From contig OZ024743.1 in assembly GCA_964016885.1 (NCBI GenBank), positions 165,770,110 to 165,834,109 of the forward strand: a stretch of DNA of 64,000 bases, read 5' to 3'. Positions 22,861 to 34,463 of this stretch are shown piece after piece. The notes beneath the pieces are model-generated. The model was given only the letters and a program-made list of their open reading frames with translations, was not told the DNA's origin and did not search any database. This stretch comes from Eledone cirrhosa. Lineage: Eukaryota; Mollusca; Cephalopoda; Octopoda; Eledonidae. The translations under genes were made by a program, and so were the position numbers. Numbering within the stretch: the stretch's first letter is position 1; each line of letters begins with the position of its first letter.

Positions 22861-22868
<8 letters not shown>
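22058..22868. repeat. Insertion with nested inverted repeats inside the tandem array
   Basis: Segment X (22058-22195, containing 'cctcgactacgtagtttcgt') recurs inverted at 22563-22705. Segment Y' (22482-22562, containing 'cgcacccaactgtgagttaa') recurs inverted at 22787-22868. The order is X, spacer, Y'X' (reverse complement of XY), spacer, Y. The segment separates array units 2 and 3 at their AT tract. No open frame is recognised. Confidence 0.75.
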
Positions 22869-22948
<80 letters not shown>

Positions 22949-23183
22949 TGCTACTGTACGTCTGTATACATATATGTATGTACGTATACATACATACTTA
23001 CATTTAAGTAAGTGCCGTACTAAGAGTGAGAAATGAAATTTCGTTTTCATTCTATTACAACTTATCGTTTCGGTGCGCCTGGCCGACTGAACTCACTCTA
23101 TATGCAAACTAGGCTGCTCAGCCGTTAATTTTCAAAACGAAAGTATATACTTTCGAACGTTCAACCATCTGGCAGAAGGGTAT

Positions 23184-23226
23184 ACGGTGCTGATGATAGC
23201 TAAGAAGCTTGAAACTAGTACATCGT
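23184..23226 (+). ncRNA. Hammerhead ribozyme, array unit 3
   Basis: Same motif as units 1-2, with CUGAUGA at 23190-23196. One change in the helix II loop (AGCUAAGAAGCU instead of AGCUUAGAAGCU) leaves the stem intact. Confidence 0.75.
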
Positions 23227-23376
23227 TCCTGTGTCAGTGTTGAACAAAAAGGTGACGTGGTTGCCTTAACACCGTACGGCATAAATTCAGGCTGTCCGTT
23301 TGTTTACAAATGGACAAAGCGGGCGTTATAATAAACGTCCGCTAAACTGATACGTACATATATGTATGTGTACCTT

Positions 23377-23458
<82 letters not shown>

Positions 23459-23698
23459 TGCATGCTACTGTACGTCTGTATACATATATGTATGTACGTA
23501 TACATACATACTTACATTTAAGTAAGTGCCGTACTAAGAGTGAGAAATGAAATTTCGTTTTCATTCTATTATAACTTATCGTTTTCGGTGCGCCTGGCCG
23601 ACTGAACTCACTCGATATGCAAATTAGGCTGCTCAGCCGTTAATTTTCAAAAGGAAAGTATATACTTTCGAACGTTCAACCATCTGGCAGAAGGGTAT

Positions 23699-23741
23699 AC
23701 GGTGCTGATGATAGCTAAGAAGCTTGAAACTAGTACATCGT
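23699..23741 (+). ncRNA. Hammerhead ribozyme, array unit 4
   Basis: Same motif as unit 3, with CUGAUGA at 23705-23711. Helix I, helix III and the cleavage triplet are unchanged. Confidence 0.75.
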
Positions 23742-23890
23742 TCCTGTGTCAGGGTTGAACAAAAAGGTGACGTGGTTGCCTTAACACCGTACGGCATAAA
23801 TCAGGCTGTCCGTTTGTTTACAAATGGACAAAGCGGGCGTTATAATAAACGTCCGCTAAACTGTTACGTACATATATGTATGTGTACCTG

Positions 23891-23952
<62 letters not shown>

Positions 23953-24068
23953 TGCTACTGTACGTCTGTATACATATATGTATGTACGTATACATACATA
24001 CTTACATTTAAGTAAGTGCCGTACTAAGAGTGAGAAATGAAATTTCGTTTTCATTCTATTACAACTTA

Positions 24069-24690
<622 letters not shown>

Positions 24691-25578
24691 AGATTTCTTT
24701 ATTTGCCACAAGGGCGCACAAAAAAGGGGATAATACAGGACATATGCCGGGGATTTTACATACAATCGTGTAAAAAAATATTTTCAGCAAACAAATTTAA
24801 CAATCGAAATCCCCAATACGGGGGAGACGTTCCAAATGGGTTTTTTTACACCCTGTAGATAGAACAACCCCTCAACTCCAGGAGCATGTTGTGCAAGTGC
24901 TCTTTTCTTCCTTTTGCCCTCTTCTTCAACCTACAGGTTTATATACAGAAAGGCCCAATCACTCGGGTCATTTTTGCCACATTCACCCACCTTTCAGTAA
25001 ATTTACTGGGGTGCAGTACCTCTCTCTCCACTCTGATTCTCCTTCTAAAGTGGTACCTAAAGAAGGGAATGAGTTGTTGTCCGGAGAGAAAGGCATCTGT
25101 CCTCAGTCCTCTCAATCTCGTCCACCATATAACCTCTTTTACCATAGCCACTATACAGAGGAAAACCGCCTCTCTTTTGTTTTTTGAAGGAAGTTGGCGG
25201 TTTGATCCTTACTATGGACTCGGCAGTCAACTGTATTTGTCCACAGGTCGGTTACGCCCGAGCAGTGTACAATTGCGTGCAGGACTGTTTCAATGTCCTG
25301 CTCGCATCTTGGACACGTCTTCTTGGAAGGATCCCTGCCGGGGCGTTCGCGCCTGTAGATCTTGTCTTGAACTGGTAGAGCTCCTCGGTAGCACTACCAG
25401 GCCAGGGATCTTTGGAAGTTGTCCATAGCTCCCGGGCGGAAAGTCCTGCCGAAACAGACTGGTGAGCTCGTTGTCTTCGACACCCAGAGTTTCTTCGAGC
25501 ACGTCGTCGCCCTTGTAACGTATTATCCATCTATAGAATGTCGAAGTGGATTCGCCACTGATTGCTCTGCCCACTTCA
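24691..25578 (-). mobile_element. Tx1-like LINE copy T2, 5'-truncated 3' fragment
   Basis: On the minus strand it begins at 25578 within ORF2. It keeps 'GRAISGESTSTFYRWIIRYK', 'GVEDNELTSLFRQDFPPG', a damaged zinc region and the tail 'VKEVIWWTRLRGLRTDAFLS', then a 3' UTR ending 'caaataaagaaat' at 24691. Several frameshifts are present. Its 5' end abuts (TAGA)n at 25579, the tail microsatellite of the next copy. Confidence 0.8.
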
Positions 25579-25593
25579 TAGATAGATAGATAT
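25579..25593. repeat. (TAGA)n junction between T2 and T3
   Basis: Short tetranucleotide run exactly between the 5' truncation of T2 and the 3' end of T3. Confidence 0.85.
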
Positions 25594-25825
25594 ATTTCTT
25601 TATTAGCCACAAGGGCGCACAAGAAAAGGGGACAATACAAAGACATGCCGGGGATTTTACATACAGTCGTGTAAAAAATATAAAAAACAATTACAACAAT
25701 CGAAATCCCCAATAGGGGGGAGGCGCCACAAATGGGTTGTTTAATACCCCGTCGATAGAACAACCCTCAACTTCAGGAGCGTGTTGTGCAAGTGCTCCTT
25801 TCTTCCTTTTGCTCTCTTCCTCAAC

Positions 25826-27190
25826 CTACAGGCTTATAAACAGAGAAGGCCCAATTACTCGGGCCATTTTCGCTTCATTCACCCAGCTTTCAGTAAATTT
25901 ACTGGGGTGCAGTGCCTCTCTCTCCACCCTGATTCTCCTTCTAAAGTGATACTTAAAGAAGGGAATCAATTGTTGTCCGGAGAGAAAGGCATCTGTCCTC
26001 AGTCCTCTCAACCTCGTCCACCATATAACTTCTTTCACTATAGCCACCGTGCAGAGGAAAACCGCCTCTCTTTCGTTTTTGAAAGAGGCTGGTGGTTTGA
26101 TCCTTACTATGGACTCGGCAGTCAACTGTATTTGTCCCATACGCGACAGCAGTTGTTCTGCATAGTTCCACAGGTCGGTTACGCCCGGGCAGTGTACAAT
26201 TGCGTGCAAGACTGTTTCAATGTCCTGCGCGCATCTTGGACACGTCCTCTTGGAAGGATCCCTGCCGGGGCGTCCGTGCCTGTAGATCTTGTCACGAACC
26301 GGTAGAGCTCCTCGGTAGCACTGCCAGGCCAGGGACCTCTGGAAGTTGTCCATAGGTCCCGGGCGGAAAGTCCTACCAAACAGACTGGAGAGCTCATCGT
26401 CTTCGACGCTCAGAGTCTCTCCGAGCACGTCGGCGCCCTTGTAACGTACAATCCCTCCATAGAATGTCGAAGTGGAGTCTCCACTGATTGCTGCGCCCGC
26501 TTGCCAGAGGACTGTGAGCGCCTGAGCGCATTCAATGTGCCAGGCGCCCATTGTTTTCGGTCTTTTCTTCACCCAGGACTGCAGCTCCGTCAGCGAGACG
26601 AGCTGTCGGAAAGCCTGTCTCACAAACAGTGCCCACACCGGTTGGGGGTCGGTGAGGAATACCTGGAGATGCCGCAGCCTCAACGCATGTTTGCGCATCA
26701 TCAGCCACGGCATTCCCAGCCCTCCGTTGGAAGGGTGCTGACAGCAGACGATCCTCCTCACCAGCGGAGCCTGCTTCTTCCACAGAAACTGGAAGAGCAT
26801 GCGTTCCATCTTGGCGAGGTGTTCACGGGGACAAGGCACGACAGTCAAGCGGTAGTAGATGACGGACGCTATGAAAGTGTTCGCCACCTCCACTCGACCT
26901 TTCAAGGACAGTTTGCACTCTGCCCACTTCTGGGTGAGTGCAAACACCTTGGCCAGTTTTTCTCCACCTGGAGGTTTGGAACGAACCAAACCCCGAGCAA
27001 TTTCCCCGGTCCGTCCGTCCAGCGTCCAACGACGCTGTCGGACGTCATCGGTTTGCCTCTCCACGTACCGAGTTGCAAACCGACAGACTTGTCCGGGTTT
27101 AGTTTTGCTCCCGTTAGCGTTTCGTATTCTTTCAGTAAGTTTCCGATCACACCATTACCGTCACGTGGTCAGCATAAGCCGACGCCGCTT
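25826..27190 (-). pseudogene. T3 ORF2, RT active-site region to C-terminus
   Basis: The minus-strand frame 27150-26902 overlaps the longer 27064-25826. The RT active-site box reads AYADHV (about 27176-27159), with His in place of the second catalytic Asp. It continues 'LTGAKLNPDKSVGLQLGTW', 'WAECKLSLKGRVEVANTFIA', 'RTFRPGPMDNFQRSLAWQCY', the zinc motif 'CPRCAQDIETVLHAIVHC', 'VAIVKEVIWWTRLRGLRTD' and 'FTESWVNEAKMARVIGPS', with the stop at 25826. This matches T1 ORF2 from its thumb to the end. The YADD-to-YADH change would abolish reverse transcription. Confidence 0.8.
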
Positions 27191-28586
27191 TACGCAGTCC
27201 CGGTTCTAGAGGGATGCCCTGCAACAGCTCCAATTTCCGCAGTAGTGGCTCTAGAGTCAATACATACAGAATGGAGGAGAGGGGTCACCCCTGTCGAATG
27301 GAACGCGTGATTGCGAACGGCTCCGATAGGTAGCTGTTCACCTTGACCCTCGCTGGTGTGCATCGCCTCGATCCATCCTCTGAACACGGGACCCAAACCG
27401 GCCGCCTTGAGAACCGCTTCCAAGTATCGATGGTCGACCCTATCGAATGCCTTAGACTGATTCAAGGTGATTAGAGCCCCACCGAAGCCGGGTTTACTAC
27501 CCACCCTCTCTATGATGTATCGCATGAGGTGGAGGTTGTCGTGTATGGACCTGGGCGGGATTGCACACGTTTGCGCTTTCCCTACCAGGTTCTCGACGAC
27601 AAGCGCCAACCTCGTCGCTAGCACCTTGGCCAAAATCTTTAACTCTGTGTTGAGCAGAGTTACGGGCCTGAAGTTGTTAATTTCGTCCCCCTTGTTCTCG
27701 TCTTTCCTGATCAGCGTTACTACGCCCTTTCCTGCAGAACTGGGAATTCTCCCGTTCTGCTGCCAATTGCAGTAGACGGCTTCGAGGACGCCAGAGAACG
27801 AGTCCGGCATGCCTATGTAATACTCGTAGGGTAGACCATCTAGACCGGGTGACTTGCATTTCTCGCAGCGGCTCAGAGCGTCCCGTATCTCAGTGTCCGT
27901 GATCGGTCTTTCGCAGAAATCGCCGTCCCTGTTCGAGAGACGCGGCAGGCCGTCGAGGTATGAACTAAAGTCCATTGCCCCGTTCGGCTCACCGTCGTTC
28001 TGCTCAAACAGTCGCGCAAAGTGCCGCTGAAAGGCCGCGCACATTTGCTTGGGGTCAAGTAACACGCGTCCGTTTGGTCTTTCAAAGACCGAATCGTGAA
28101 CTTGTTGCCACTTTTTGCCTCCGCCATTCGGGCCCAGTTGACAGCTTTCGCTCCTTCGTTTCCTAGAGCACGTGTTTTGCTTCTGACCACGCAGTCTTCG
28201 TGTTTCGCATCGAAGAACTGGTCCAGTGCCGTTCTCGACGCTAACACTCTAGCCGCGTTGCCACTTCTAAGTGCCTCCTCTACCTTGTCTACTAGTTCTA
28301 TTTCTATTCTGTTTTTCTCTAAGGCTAACTCTCTGCTATACCCTATCGATTCTATTCTAATTGCTTTCTTGAGATAGTACCACCATCTATTGTTGACGAT
28401 GGCTCCCGTTAACTGTTGCTTGACTAGTCTACTTATCCGTTCACTGTAAGCTTTACGTGCCGGCAACGATACGTTCAGCTTCCAGTATCCGGGTCCCTGT
28501 CTATGTATTCGATCACGGTTGACTAAGCAGACGACTAACTTGTGATCTGAATAGGCAACCATGTGCATTCGTGGACAGCTTAACAT
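27190..28586 (-). pseudogene. T3 ORF2, reverse transcriptase N-terminal half (two frames)
   Basis: Frame 28586-27873 carries the end of the endonuclease ('MVAYSDHKLVVCLVN', SDH motif), then 'LPARKAYSERISRLVKQQLT' and 'LASRTALDQFFDAKHEDCVV'. Frame 28065-27190 continues 'MLLDPKQMCAAFQRHFARLF', 'CKSPGLDGLPYEYYIGMP', 'RPVTLLNTELKILAKVLATR', 'AQTCAIPPRSIHDNLHLMRY' and 'LITLNQSKAFDRVDH'. The usual 'LDQSKAFD' Asp is Asn here ('LNQSKAFD'). Frameshifts occur near 28000 and 27320. It aligns with T1 11560-12800 and is non-functional as it stands. Confidence 0.8.
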
Positions 28587-29227
28587 CTCCTTTCCCTTTC
28601 TCTAATGAAGAACCTATCTAAATACGATCTAGATGTCCCGCTGCGGTTTGCCCACGTCCACTGTGGTGCAGTCGGGAAATCCAGTCGATACCTATCGGCC
28701 AGTTGGAATTGGCCGATTAAAGTTTTGAGGCTGTTGCACCCCCCTCTACTGGGACATGCTCCCACATAGTCCCATCGTGCATCTAGGATACCATTCCAGT
28801 CCCCCACTAAAAGTAAGGAGCGAGACGTTCCCAGAAAAGACTCTAGACGCTTAAAGAAGTCTGGCCGTGATTGCGATTGCCCGGTCGGGGCATACATGAC
28901 CACCAGTCTGAAGGCTCCACCTCCAATACTGTTCACGTCTAGGACTACCAGTCTACCCTCCGGGCCCAAGTGTACTTGCTGTACTTCGACGTCCAGGTTC
29001 TTCCGAAACATGACAGCCACTCCACCTCCACCTCCTGGCTGACAGAGAGATGCGTAGATCTCAATGTCGTCAAAGATGGGGGTTAGTTGCTGCCTGTTGT
29101 GGATCCTGGACTCGGTGATGGCTATCACATCCATACTGTGTGACCTAAGGTCGTTTAAAAGTTGGCCCTGTTTCCAGGGCATCCCTAGGCCACGTACATT
29201 CACGGTTCCAACTCGTAAACTAGCCAT
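28580..29227 (-). pseudogene. T3 ORF2, AP endonuclease domain
   Basis: I choose the start ATG at 29227 ('MASLRVGTVNVRGLGMPWKQ') because it begins the conserved domain. An in-frame Met 14 codons upstream (29269) adds only a hydrophobic stretch. Motifs: 'AITESRI', 'GGGGGVAVMF', 'RLVVMYAPTG', 'LLLVGDWNGILDARWDYVG' and 'SRSYLDRFFI'. The SDH motif lies in the next frame after a shift near 28583. The reaction is target-DNA nicking. It has the same architecture as T1 and looks intact except for the terminal frameshift. Confidence 0.8.
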
Positions 29228-29290
29228 GTTGGTGAAGAAAAGTTGGAGAAAAAGGACGAAAAGGTGCACTTACCTTTTCGTTTCGCCATT

Positions 29291-30376
29291 TTAGGTGCTG
29301 GATGGGGTGTTGGATGGGGTGAGGAAATATTTTAACAGGACGCGGTTGATGGGTTTCTGGCAGAGGTTGCCCACGTCCTGTGAAAATTTATGTTTTAGGT
29401 CACTATAGGTCTCCATAGAAACCCTTATAAGTTTAAGGTGTGGAGACGATTCTGCCTTGACGAAAGTTTTGCCCTCCGTCTCCACCTTGGGGTTTTGGGA
29501 GATGACCTCCATCAAACTCTTGTTGTTTGTGTTGATGTATGCGTATTATTGTTTGTGTTTTTGTTGTGTTGTTTTAGTTTGTTGTTCGTCCGGGAGTTTT
29601 CTTTCTATGGTAGGTGCTTGTGTTTGGGTGGTGTTGGTGTTGGTTTTGCTGATAGGGGGATGTTTGACTGTGGTGTTGTTTGTGTCTGTGGTTGTGTGTT
29701 GGTGTTGATGATTGGAGTTTAGGGGGTTTTGTGGTGTCTCCTTTTTTGTTTTTTAGATTTCCGCGGCTCTCCCTCTTCTTCACTTAAAGAAGGGGAAGCA
29801 GCTTCATCCGTCGATGAATAATCATCGTCAGGTGTGTGGGGTAGGGGTATGTTGTGTGGTGGTGGTGTTTCGGTGTGTGTGTTTGTGGTAGTGTTTGATG
29901 GAGTGGGATGGAGTGGGGCTGTGTTCTTCAGGGGTGTTGTCTCTGTTTTTTCTGTTGGTTGTTGTTGGTTGAGTGTCTGTTTGTTTTGGTGTGGTTGCTC
30001 GTTTCGTCTGTCGTTGTACTTGTGGTGGTGGTGGTTGTTTTGGTGTTGGTGTTGGTAATAGTGTTTTTTTAATGATGTTGTTGCTGTGTGTTTGTGGACA
30101 AGAGGCTTTTAGGTGTGCTGTGCTACCACAGCGAAAGCAATGAAATTTTCGTCCTTCTACCGAAATGTTTATTTTGTTGTTATCATCGATGACGACTTTT
30201 TCGGGTATTTTGGAGATTCTCTCCGGTTTCATTTGCAACAGAATCTCTAAATCCGTACCCGCCCACCTTTGTCGAATAGATTTTCGTATCGAAAAGATCA
30301 TATCAGTTTCTGGATCTACGAAGCCATCCAAGATCCACCAGATGTTAATGTTTGGGGGTATGTTTTTTATTTTCAT
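29291..30376 (-). pseudogene. T3 ORF1 C-terminal part with CCHC zinc knuckle
   Basis: Frame 30376-29828 reads 'MKIKNIPPNINIWWILDGF', an RNA-binding-like fold region, then the knuckle 'FHCFRCGSTAHLKASCP' (C-x2-C-x4-H-x4-C, about 30147-30097), then a Pro/Thr/Gln/His-rich tail. A further frame (29515-29291, 'LKLIRVSMETYSDLKHKF') may be the last piece before ORF2. ORF1 proteins bind LINE RNA in ribonucleoprotein particles, and single CCHC knuckles occur in Tx1-type ORF1. The junction with the upstream frame lies in A-runs near 30365, so one-base slippage probably split one protein. Confidence 0.65.
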
Positions 30377-31153
30377 TTTTTTGTGTCCTTTTTCCCATGT
30401 ATGTAGGGAAAAAGGTGTATGTTTTTGACACCATTGGCATCACAGAATGTTTTTGGGCGAGTGCCTCGCTTTTAAACAGTACGGAAACACTTCCGTACTG
30501 TTTTCCTCGCTGGAGAAAATCGATATTTGCTAGAATTTCCTTTAAAGTAGCTTCTATATCTGCTTGGCTAACAAATGTCGGCTTTCTTGTGGAATTTGAC
30601 ACAGTCCTAAAGGTGACTGATCTGCGAATTGTCTCTTCCTTTATTTCAAGGGGTGAGTTAATTCTAAACCCACCTTTTTCTTCGAAAGTTACACATTTTC
30701 TCCCTTGCTGGAGCATATCTCTTGCGTTGGAGATATCAAGATTTATAAAATCTTGATTTTTGTTCACTGTTTCAGCGAAAGACATTTTCTTTTTTGTGTG
30801 GTGTTGCAGTTGTTGTTGTTGTTGTTATCGATGTTAGCCTCAGTGTTGGAAATCTCAGTTCCTTGACGAGGTGAAACATTATGTGTAGATGTATCTGTGG
30901 AGTTGTTGATGTCTTTTTCATGTGTATGTATGTTAATAGGTTTAATTCCTGTGTTTTTCTGTGTGTTATTGTCATTTTTCTCCGCTTCGACGGTAGAAAT
31001 TTTAAAATCTTCAAGTGGTAATATTTTTTCCTCTTTGTTGACAGTCGTATCTATGGCGACGTCCATAGTAGCAGAAGCAGATCTAATATTAATATCTGCC
31101 TCTTTCTCTCTCTCTTCTCTATTGACGTTCTCCAGCGTTCTTGTGTTGTGCAA
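30345..31153 (-). pseudogene. T3 ORF1 N-terminal part (two overlapping frames)
   Basis: Frame 31153-30764 ('MHNTRTLENVNREEREKEAD...') is Asn/Thr/Glu-rich and ends in '...KRKCLSLKQ', overlapping frame 30785-30345, which starts 'MSFAETVNKNQDFINLDISN' and holds 'EAKLEEILANIDFLQRG'-like helical sequence (read here as 'EATLKEILANIDFLQRG'). The second frame is the likelier true ORF1 start, because it leads into the zinc-knuckle frame after a slip near 30365. The first may be an upstream ORF or an N-terminal extension separated by an indel. No catalytic function is expected. Confidence 0.5.
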
Positions 31154-31374
31154 GTTATTTAGTTTGTAAAATTCGGTATTTTAAAACAATTTTTTAAATA
31201 AAATTTTCGCCCCTACAAAAAATGGGACGAAAAATGGGATTACCACCCAGCTGACAATTCAGCTTGGGGGTTAATCTACAAAATAATATATTTTTTCAAA
31301 TAATTTGTTCTGTTTTTCGTATATAAATTAACAAAAAATCTTACCGGCGATGTTTCACGCGTCAGACAGAAAGA

Positions 31375-31390
31375 GAGATAGATAGATATA
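31375..31390. repeat. (GATA)n junction between T3 and T4
   Basis: Tetranucleotide run between the 5' end of T3 ('cgcgtcagacagaaa') and the 3' end of T4. Confidence 0.85.
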
Positions 31391-32691
31391 TTTCTTTATT
31401 AGCCACAAGGGCGCAACAAGAAAGGGGACAATACAAAGACATGCCGGGGTTTTACATACAGTTGTGTAAAAAATATAAAAACAAACAATTTCAACAATCG
31501 AAATCCCCAATAGGGGGGAGGCGCCACAAATGGGTTGTTTAATACCCAGTCGAAAGAACAACCCTCAACTCGAGGAGCGTGTTGTGCAAGTGCTCCTTTC
31601 TTCCTTTTGCTCTCTTCCTCAACCTACAGGCTTATAAACAGAGAAGGCCCAATCACTCGGGCCATTTTCGCTTCATTCACCCACCTTTCAGTAAATTTAC
31701 TGGGGTGCAGTGCCTCTCTCTCCACCCTGATTCTCCTTCTAAAGTGATACTTAAAGAAGGGAATCAAATGTTGTCCGGAGAGAAAGGCATCTGTCCTCAG
31801 TCCTCTCAACCTCGTCCACCATATAACTTCTTTCACCATAGCCACCGTACAGAGGAAAACCGCCTCTCTTTCGTTTTTGAAAGAGTCTGGCGGTTTGATC
31901 CTTACTATGGACTCGGCAGTCAACTGTATTTGTCCCATACGCGACAGCAGTTGTTCTGCATAGTTCCACAGGTCGCTTACGCCCGGGCAGTGTACAATTG
32001 CGTGCAGAACTGTTTCAATGTCCTGCGCACATCTTGGACACGTCCTCTTGGAAGGATCCCTGCCAGGGCGTCCGTGCCTGTAGATCTTGTCACGAACCGG
32101 TAGAGCTCCTCGGTAGCACTGCCAGGCCAGGGACCTCTGGAAGTTGTCCATAGGTCCCGGGCGGAAAGTCCTACCAAACAGACTGGTGAGCTCATCGTCT
32201 TCGACGCCCAGAGTCTCTCCGAGCACGTCGTCGCCCTTGTAACGTACAATCCCTCTATAGAATGTCGAAGTGGAGTCTCCACTGATTGCTGCGCCCGCTT
32301 CCCAGAGGACTGTGAGTGCCTGTGCGCATTCAATGTGCCAGGCGCCCATCGTTTTCGGTCTTTTCTTTACCCAGGACTGCAGCTCCGTTAGCGAGACGAG
32401 CTGTGGGAAAGCCTGTCTCACAAACGGTGCCCACACCGGTTGGGGGTCGGTGAGGAATACCTGGAGATGCCGCAGCCTCAGCGCATGTTTGCGCATCATC
32501 AGCCACAGCATTCCCAGCCCTCCGTTGGAAGGGGGCTGACAGCAGACGATCCTCCTCACCAGCGGAGCCTGCTTCTTCCACAGAAACTGGAAGAGCATGC
32601 GTTCCATCTTGGCGAGGTGTTCACGGGGACAAGGCACGACAGTCAAGCGGTAGTAGATGACGGACGCTATAAAAGTGTTCGCCACCTCCGC
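31391..32691 (-). mobile_element. Tx1-like LINE copy T4, 5'-truncated, long open frame
   Basis: The minus-strand frame starting in flanking sequence at 32742 continues without interruption to 31624. It reads 'EVANTFIASVIYYRLTVVPC', 'SLTELQSWVKKRPKTMGAWH', 'RTFRPGPMDNFQRSLAWQCY', the zinc motif 'CPRCAQDIETVLHAIVHC' and the tail 'VKEVIWWTRLRGLRTDAFLS'. It keeps only the post-RT third of ORF2, very similar to T3. Its first 17 codons come from the GATA tract and the next element, so the Met at 32742 is accidental. The 3' end is AATAAAGAAATA before (TCTA)n. Confidence 0.85.
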
Positions 32692-32714
32692 AGATAGATA
32701 GATAGATAGATATG
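32692..32714. repeat. (GATA)n junction between T4 and T5
   Basis: About five GATA units between the truncated 5' end of T4 and the 3' end of T5. Confidence 0.9.
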
Positions 32715-32975
32715 TTTCTTTTATTTGCCACCAGGGCATCAAAAGTGGGACAAGTACAATGGGGGGAGTTTACAAAACAAGGCGTCCTCAATAAGGAGGA
32801 GGCAATAACAATATATAAAAATAAAATAAAATATAACAAAAAATAAAATTTATAACAAAGTCCTCAATAGAGAGGAGGCGCCTTGGGGGTCGCACACACC
32901 CCCGAAACAAGTGTGCAACCCTTCTCCTCAGGAGCACAGAGAAGGGGTGCTCCCTTGGTCTTTCATCTTCCTCAC

Positions 32976-34355
32976 CTATAGTCTGATGTAGAGTGAAGGC
33001 CCATTCACACGGGCCATTCTCGCCACTTTCACCCATCTTTCATAGAAACGGCTGGGGTGCAGCACCTCTCTCTCCATCCTGATCCTTCTTCCGAAATGAT
33101 ATCGGAATAAACGGACCAGTTGTTGGCCAGAGAGAAAGGTGTCTGACCTCAGTCCTTTCAGACGCGTCCACCATACGCCATGGCTATTACGCACAGAAAC
33201 ACCGCCTCTCCTTCGTTTTTGAAGAGGGGGGGTGGGGGGGGTGGGGGGGGGGGGGGGGGGGGGCTTGATCATTACAAAAGACTCGGTGGTCAACCGGATC
33301 GGTCCCACCCTTGACAGCAGTTGTTCGACATAGCTCCACAGATCGGCAATGCCCGAGCAGTGTACCAATGCGTGTGCAACGGTTTCCTCGTCGCACACGC
33401 ATCTGGGACAGACCTTTTTCGATGGGTCCCTACACGGGCGCCCGTGTCTGTAGAGCCTTTCTCGAACGGGCAGAGCCCTTCTGTAGCATTGCCAGGCCAG
33501 GGACCTCTGGAAGTTATCCATGGGTCCCGGGCTGAATGTCCTACCGAACAGGTTGGCCAGTTCGTCTTCCTCCATGCCTAGGGCTTCTCCGAGGGCGTCG
33601 TCGCACCTGCTAACCACCAGCCCTCTATAGAATGACGAGGTGGATTCTCCACTGACAGCCGGGTCCGCCTGCCAGAGAGCCGTGAGCGCCTGGGCACACT
33701 CGGTGTGCCAGGCGCCCAGTTTTCTCGGTCTTTGCTTGACCCAGGATTGCAGCTCGGTGAGTGAGACGAGTCTCGGAAAGGCTCGCCTCACAAACGGGGC
33801 CCACACCGGTTGACCGGAGAGGAATACCTGAAGGTGCCGTAGCCTTAATGCGTGTTTACGTATCATCAGCCACGGCACCCCCAGCCCTCCTTTCGAAGGG
33901 TGTTGACAGCAGATGGATCTCCTCACCATAGGAGCCCGCTTCTTCCAAAGGAATTAGAAGAGTGCGCGCTCCATTTTGGCGAGCGTTTCCCTTGGGCAAG
34001 GCACCACGGTCAGGCGGTAGTAGATGACGGACGCTATATAAGTGTTCGCCACCTCCGCCCGACCTTTCAGGGACAGTTTGCACTCGGCCCACTTCTGGGT
34101 CAGTGCAAACACCCTGTTCGTCACCTCACCCCAGTTCTTCTCCACCTGGAGGTCTGGTCCGAACCAGACCCCGAGCAATTTCACCGGGCCATCTGTCCAG
34201 CGCCCGACGACGCCATCGGAGGGCATCGATCTGCCCCTCCACGTGCCGAGTTGCAGACCGATCGACTTGTCCCGGTTCAGCTTAACCCCTGTAAACCTTT
34301 CGTACTCCTCCAGTAAGGTGCCGATCGCCCCGATTTCCGAGGCCGCCGACACCAT
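32976..34355 (-). pseudogene. T5 ORF2, post-RT region
   Basis: Frame 34355-33954 begins just after the RT active site and reads 'FTGVKLNRDKSIGLQLGTW' and 'VKLLGVWFGPDLQVEKNW'. Frame 33929-32976 carries 'MVRRSICCQHPSKGGLGVPW', 'LTELQSWVKQRPRKLGAWHT', 'CPRCVCDEETVAHALVHC' and 'VWWTRLKGLRSDTFLSGQQL'. A G/C homopolymer expansion (33227-33263) inserts a proline run before the C-terminal tail. The active-site Tyr is a stop codon: the minus strand reads A-stop-ADDV near 34375, so the protein would end before the catalytic pair. Confidence 0.8.
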
Positions 34356-34463
34356 TACTGTTACGTCATCGGCTTAGGCTGACACCGCTTTCCGCAATCC
34401 CGGTTCCAACGGGATGCCCTGCAACAACTCCAACTTCCGCAGCAGGGAAGAGAGAGGGCATCC

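Larger units (their letters stand above)
21205..24068 (+). repeat. Tandem array of ~0.47-0.52-kb hammerhead-bearing units (retrozyme-like)
   Basis: Four nearly identical units share 'aatttcgttttcattctatt', 'gcgcctggccgactgaactc', a hammerhead, 'gtgacgtggttgccttaaca' and 'aaagcgggcgttataataaa', then an (AT)n of variable length and 'gcatgctactgtacgtctgt'. Units start near 21205 (5'-truncated), 21600, 22947 and 23458, with a partial fifth ending at 24068. An inserted segment (22058-22868) separates units 2 and 3. There is no coding potential. Unit identity is high, so the array is young or homogenised. Tandem hammerhead units are the known signature of retrozymes and PLE ends. Confidence 0.8.
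25594..31368 (-). mobile_element. Tx1-like LINE copy T3, near full length (ORF1 + ORF2)
   Basis: About 5.8 kb on the minus strand: a 5' region (31368-31154), ORF1 with zinc knuckle (about 31153-29291), ORF2 with AP endonuclease and RT (29227-25826), and a 3' UTR ending in AATAAAGAAATA followed by (TCTA)n. The left boundary is (TAGA)n at 25579. The right boundary is (GATA)n at 31375, which is also the tail of copy T4. It is the only copy here with ORF1. Several frameshifts and a mutated RT active site show it is dead. Confidence 0.8.

Noticed and set aside
21205..24068. CRISPR-like array
   Set aside because: The units are ~0.5 kb with long identical sequence and AT tracts, not short repeats with unique spacers, and the host is eukaryotic.
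32692..32742. Start codon of T4 ORF at 32742
   Set aside because: The first 17 codons are read from the GATA tract and the neighbouring element; the LINE sequence begins at 32691.
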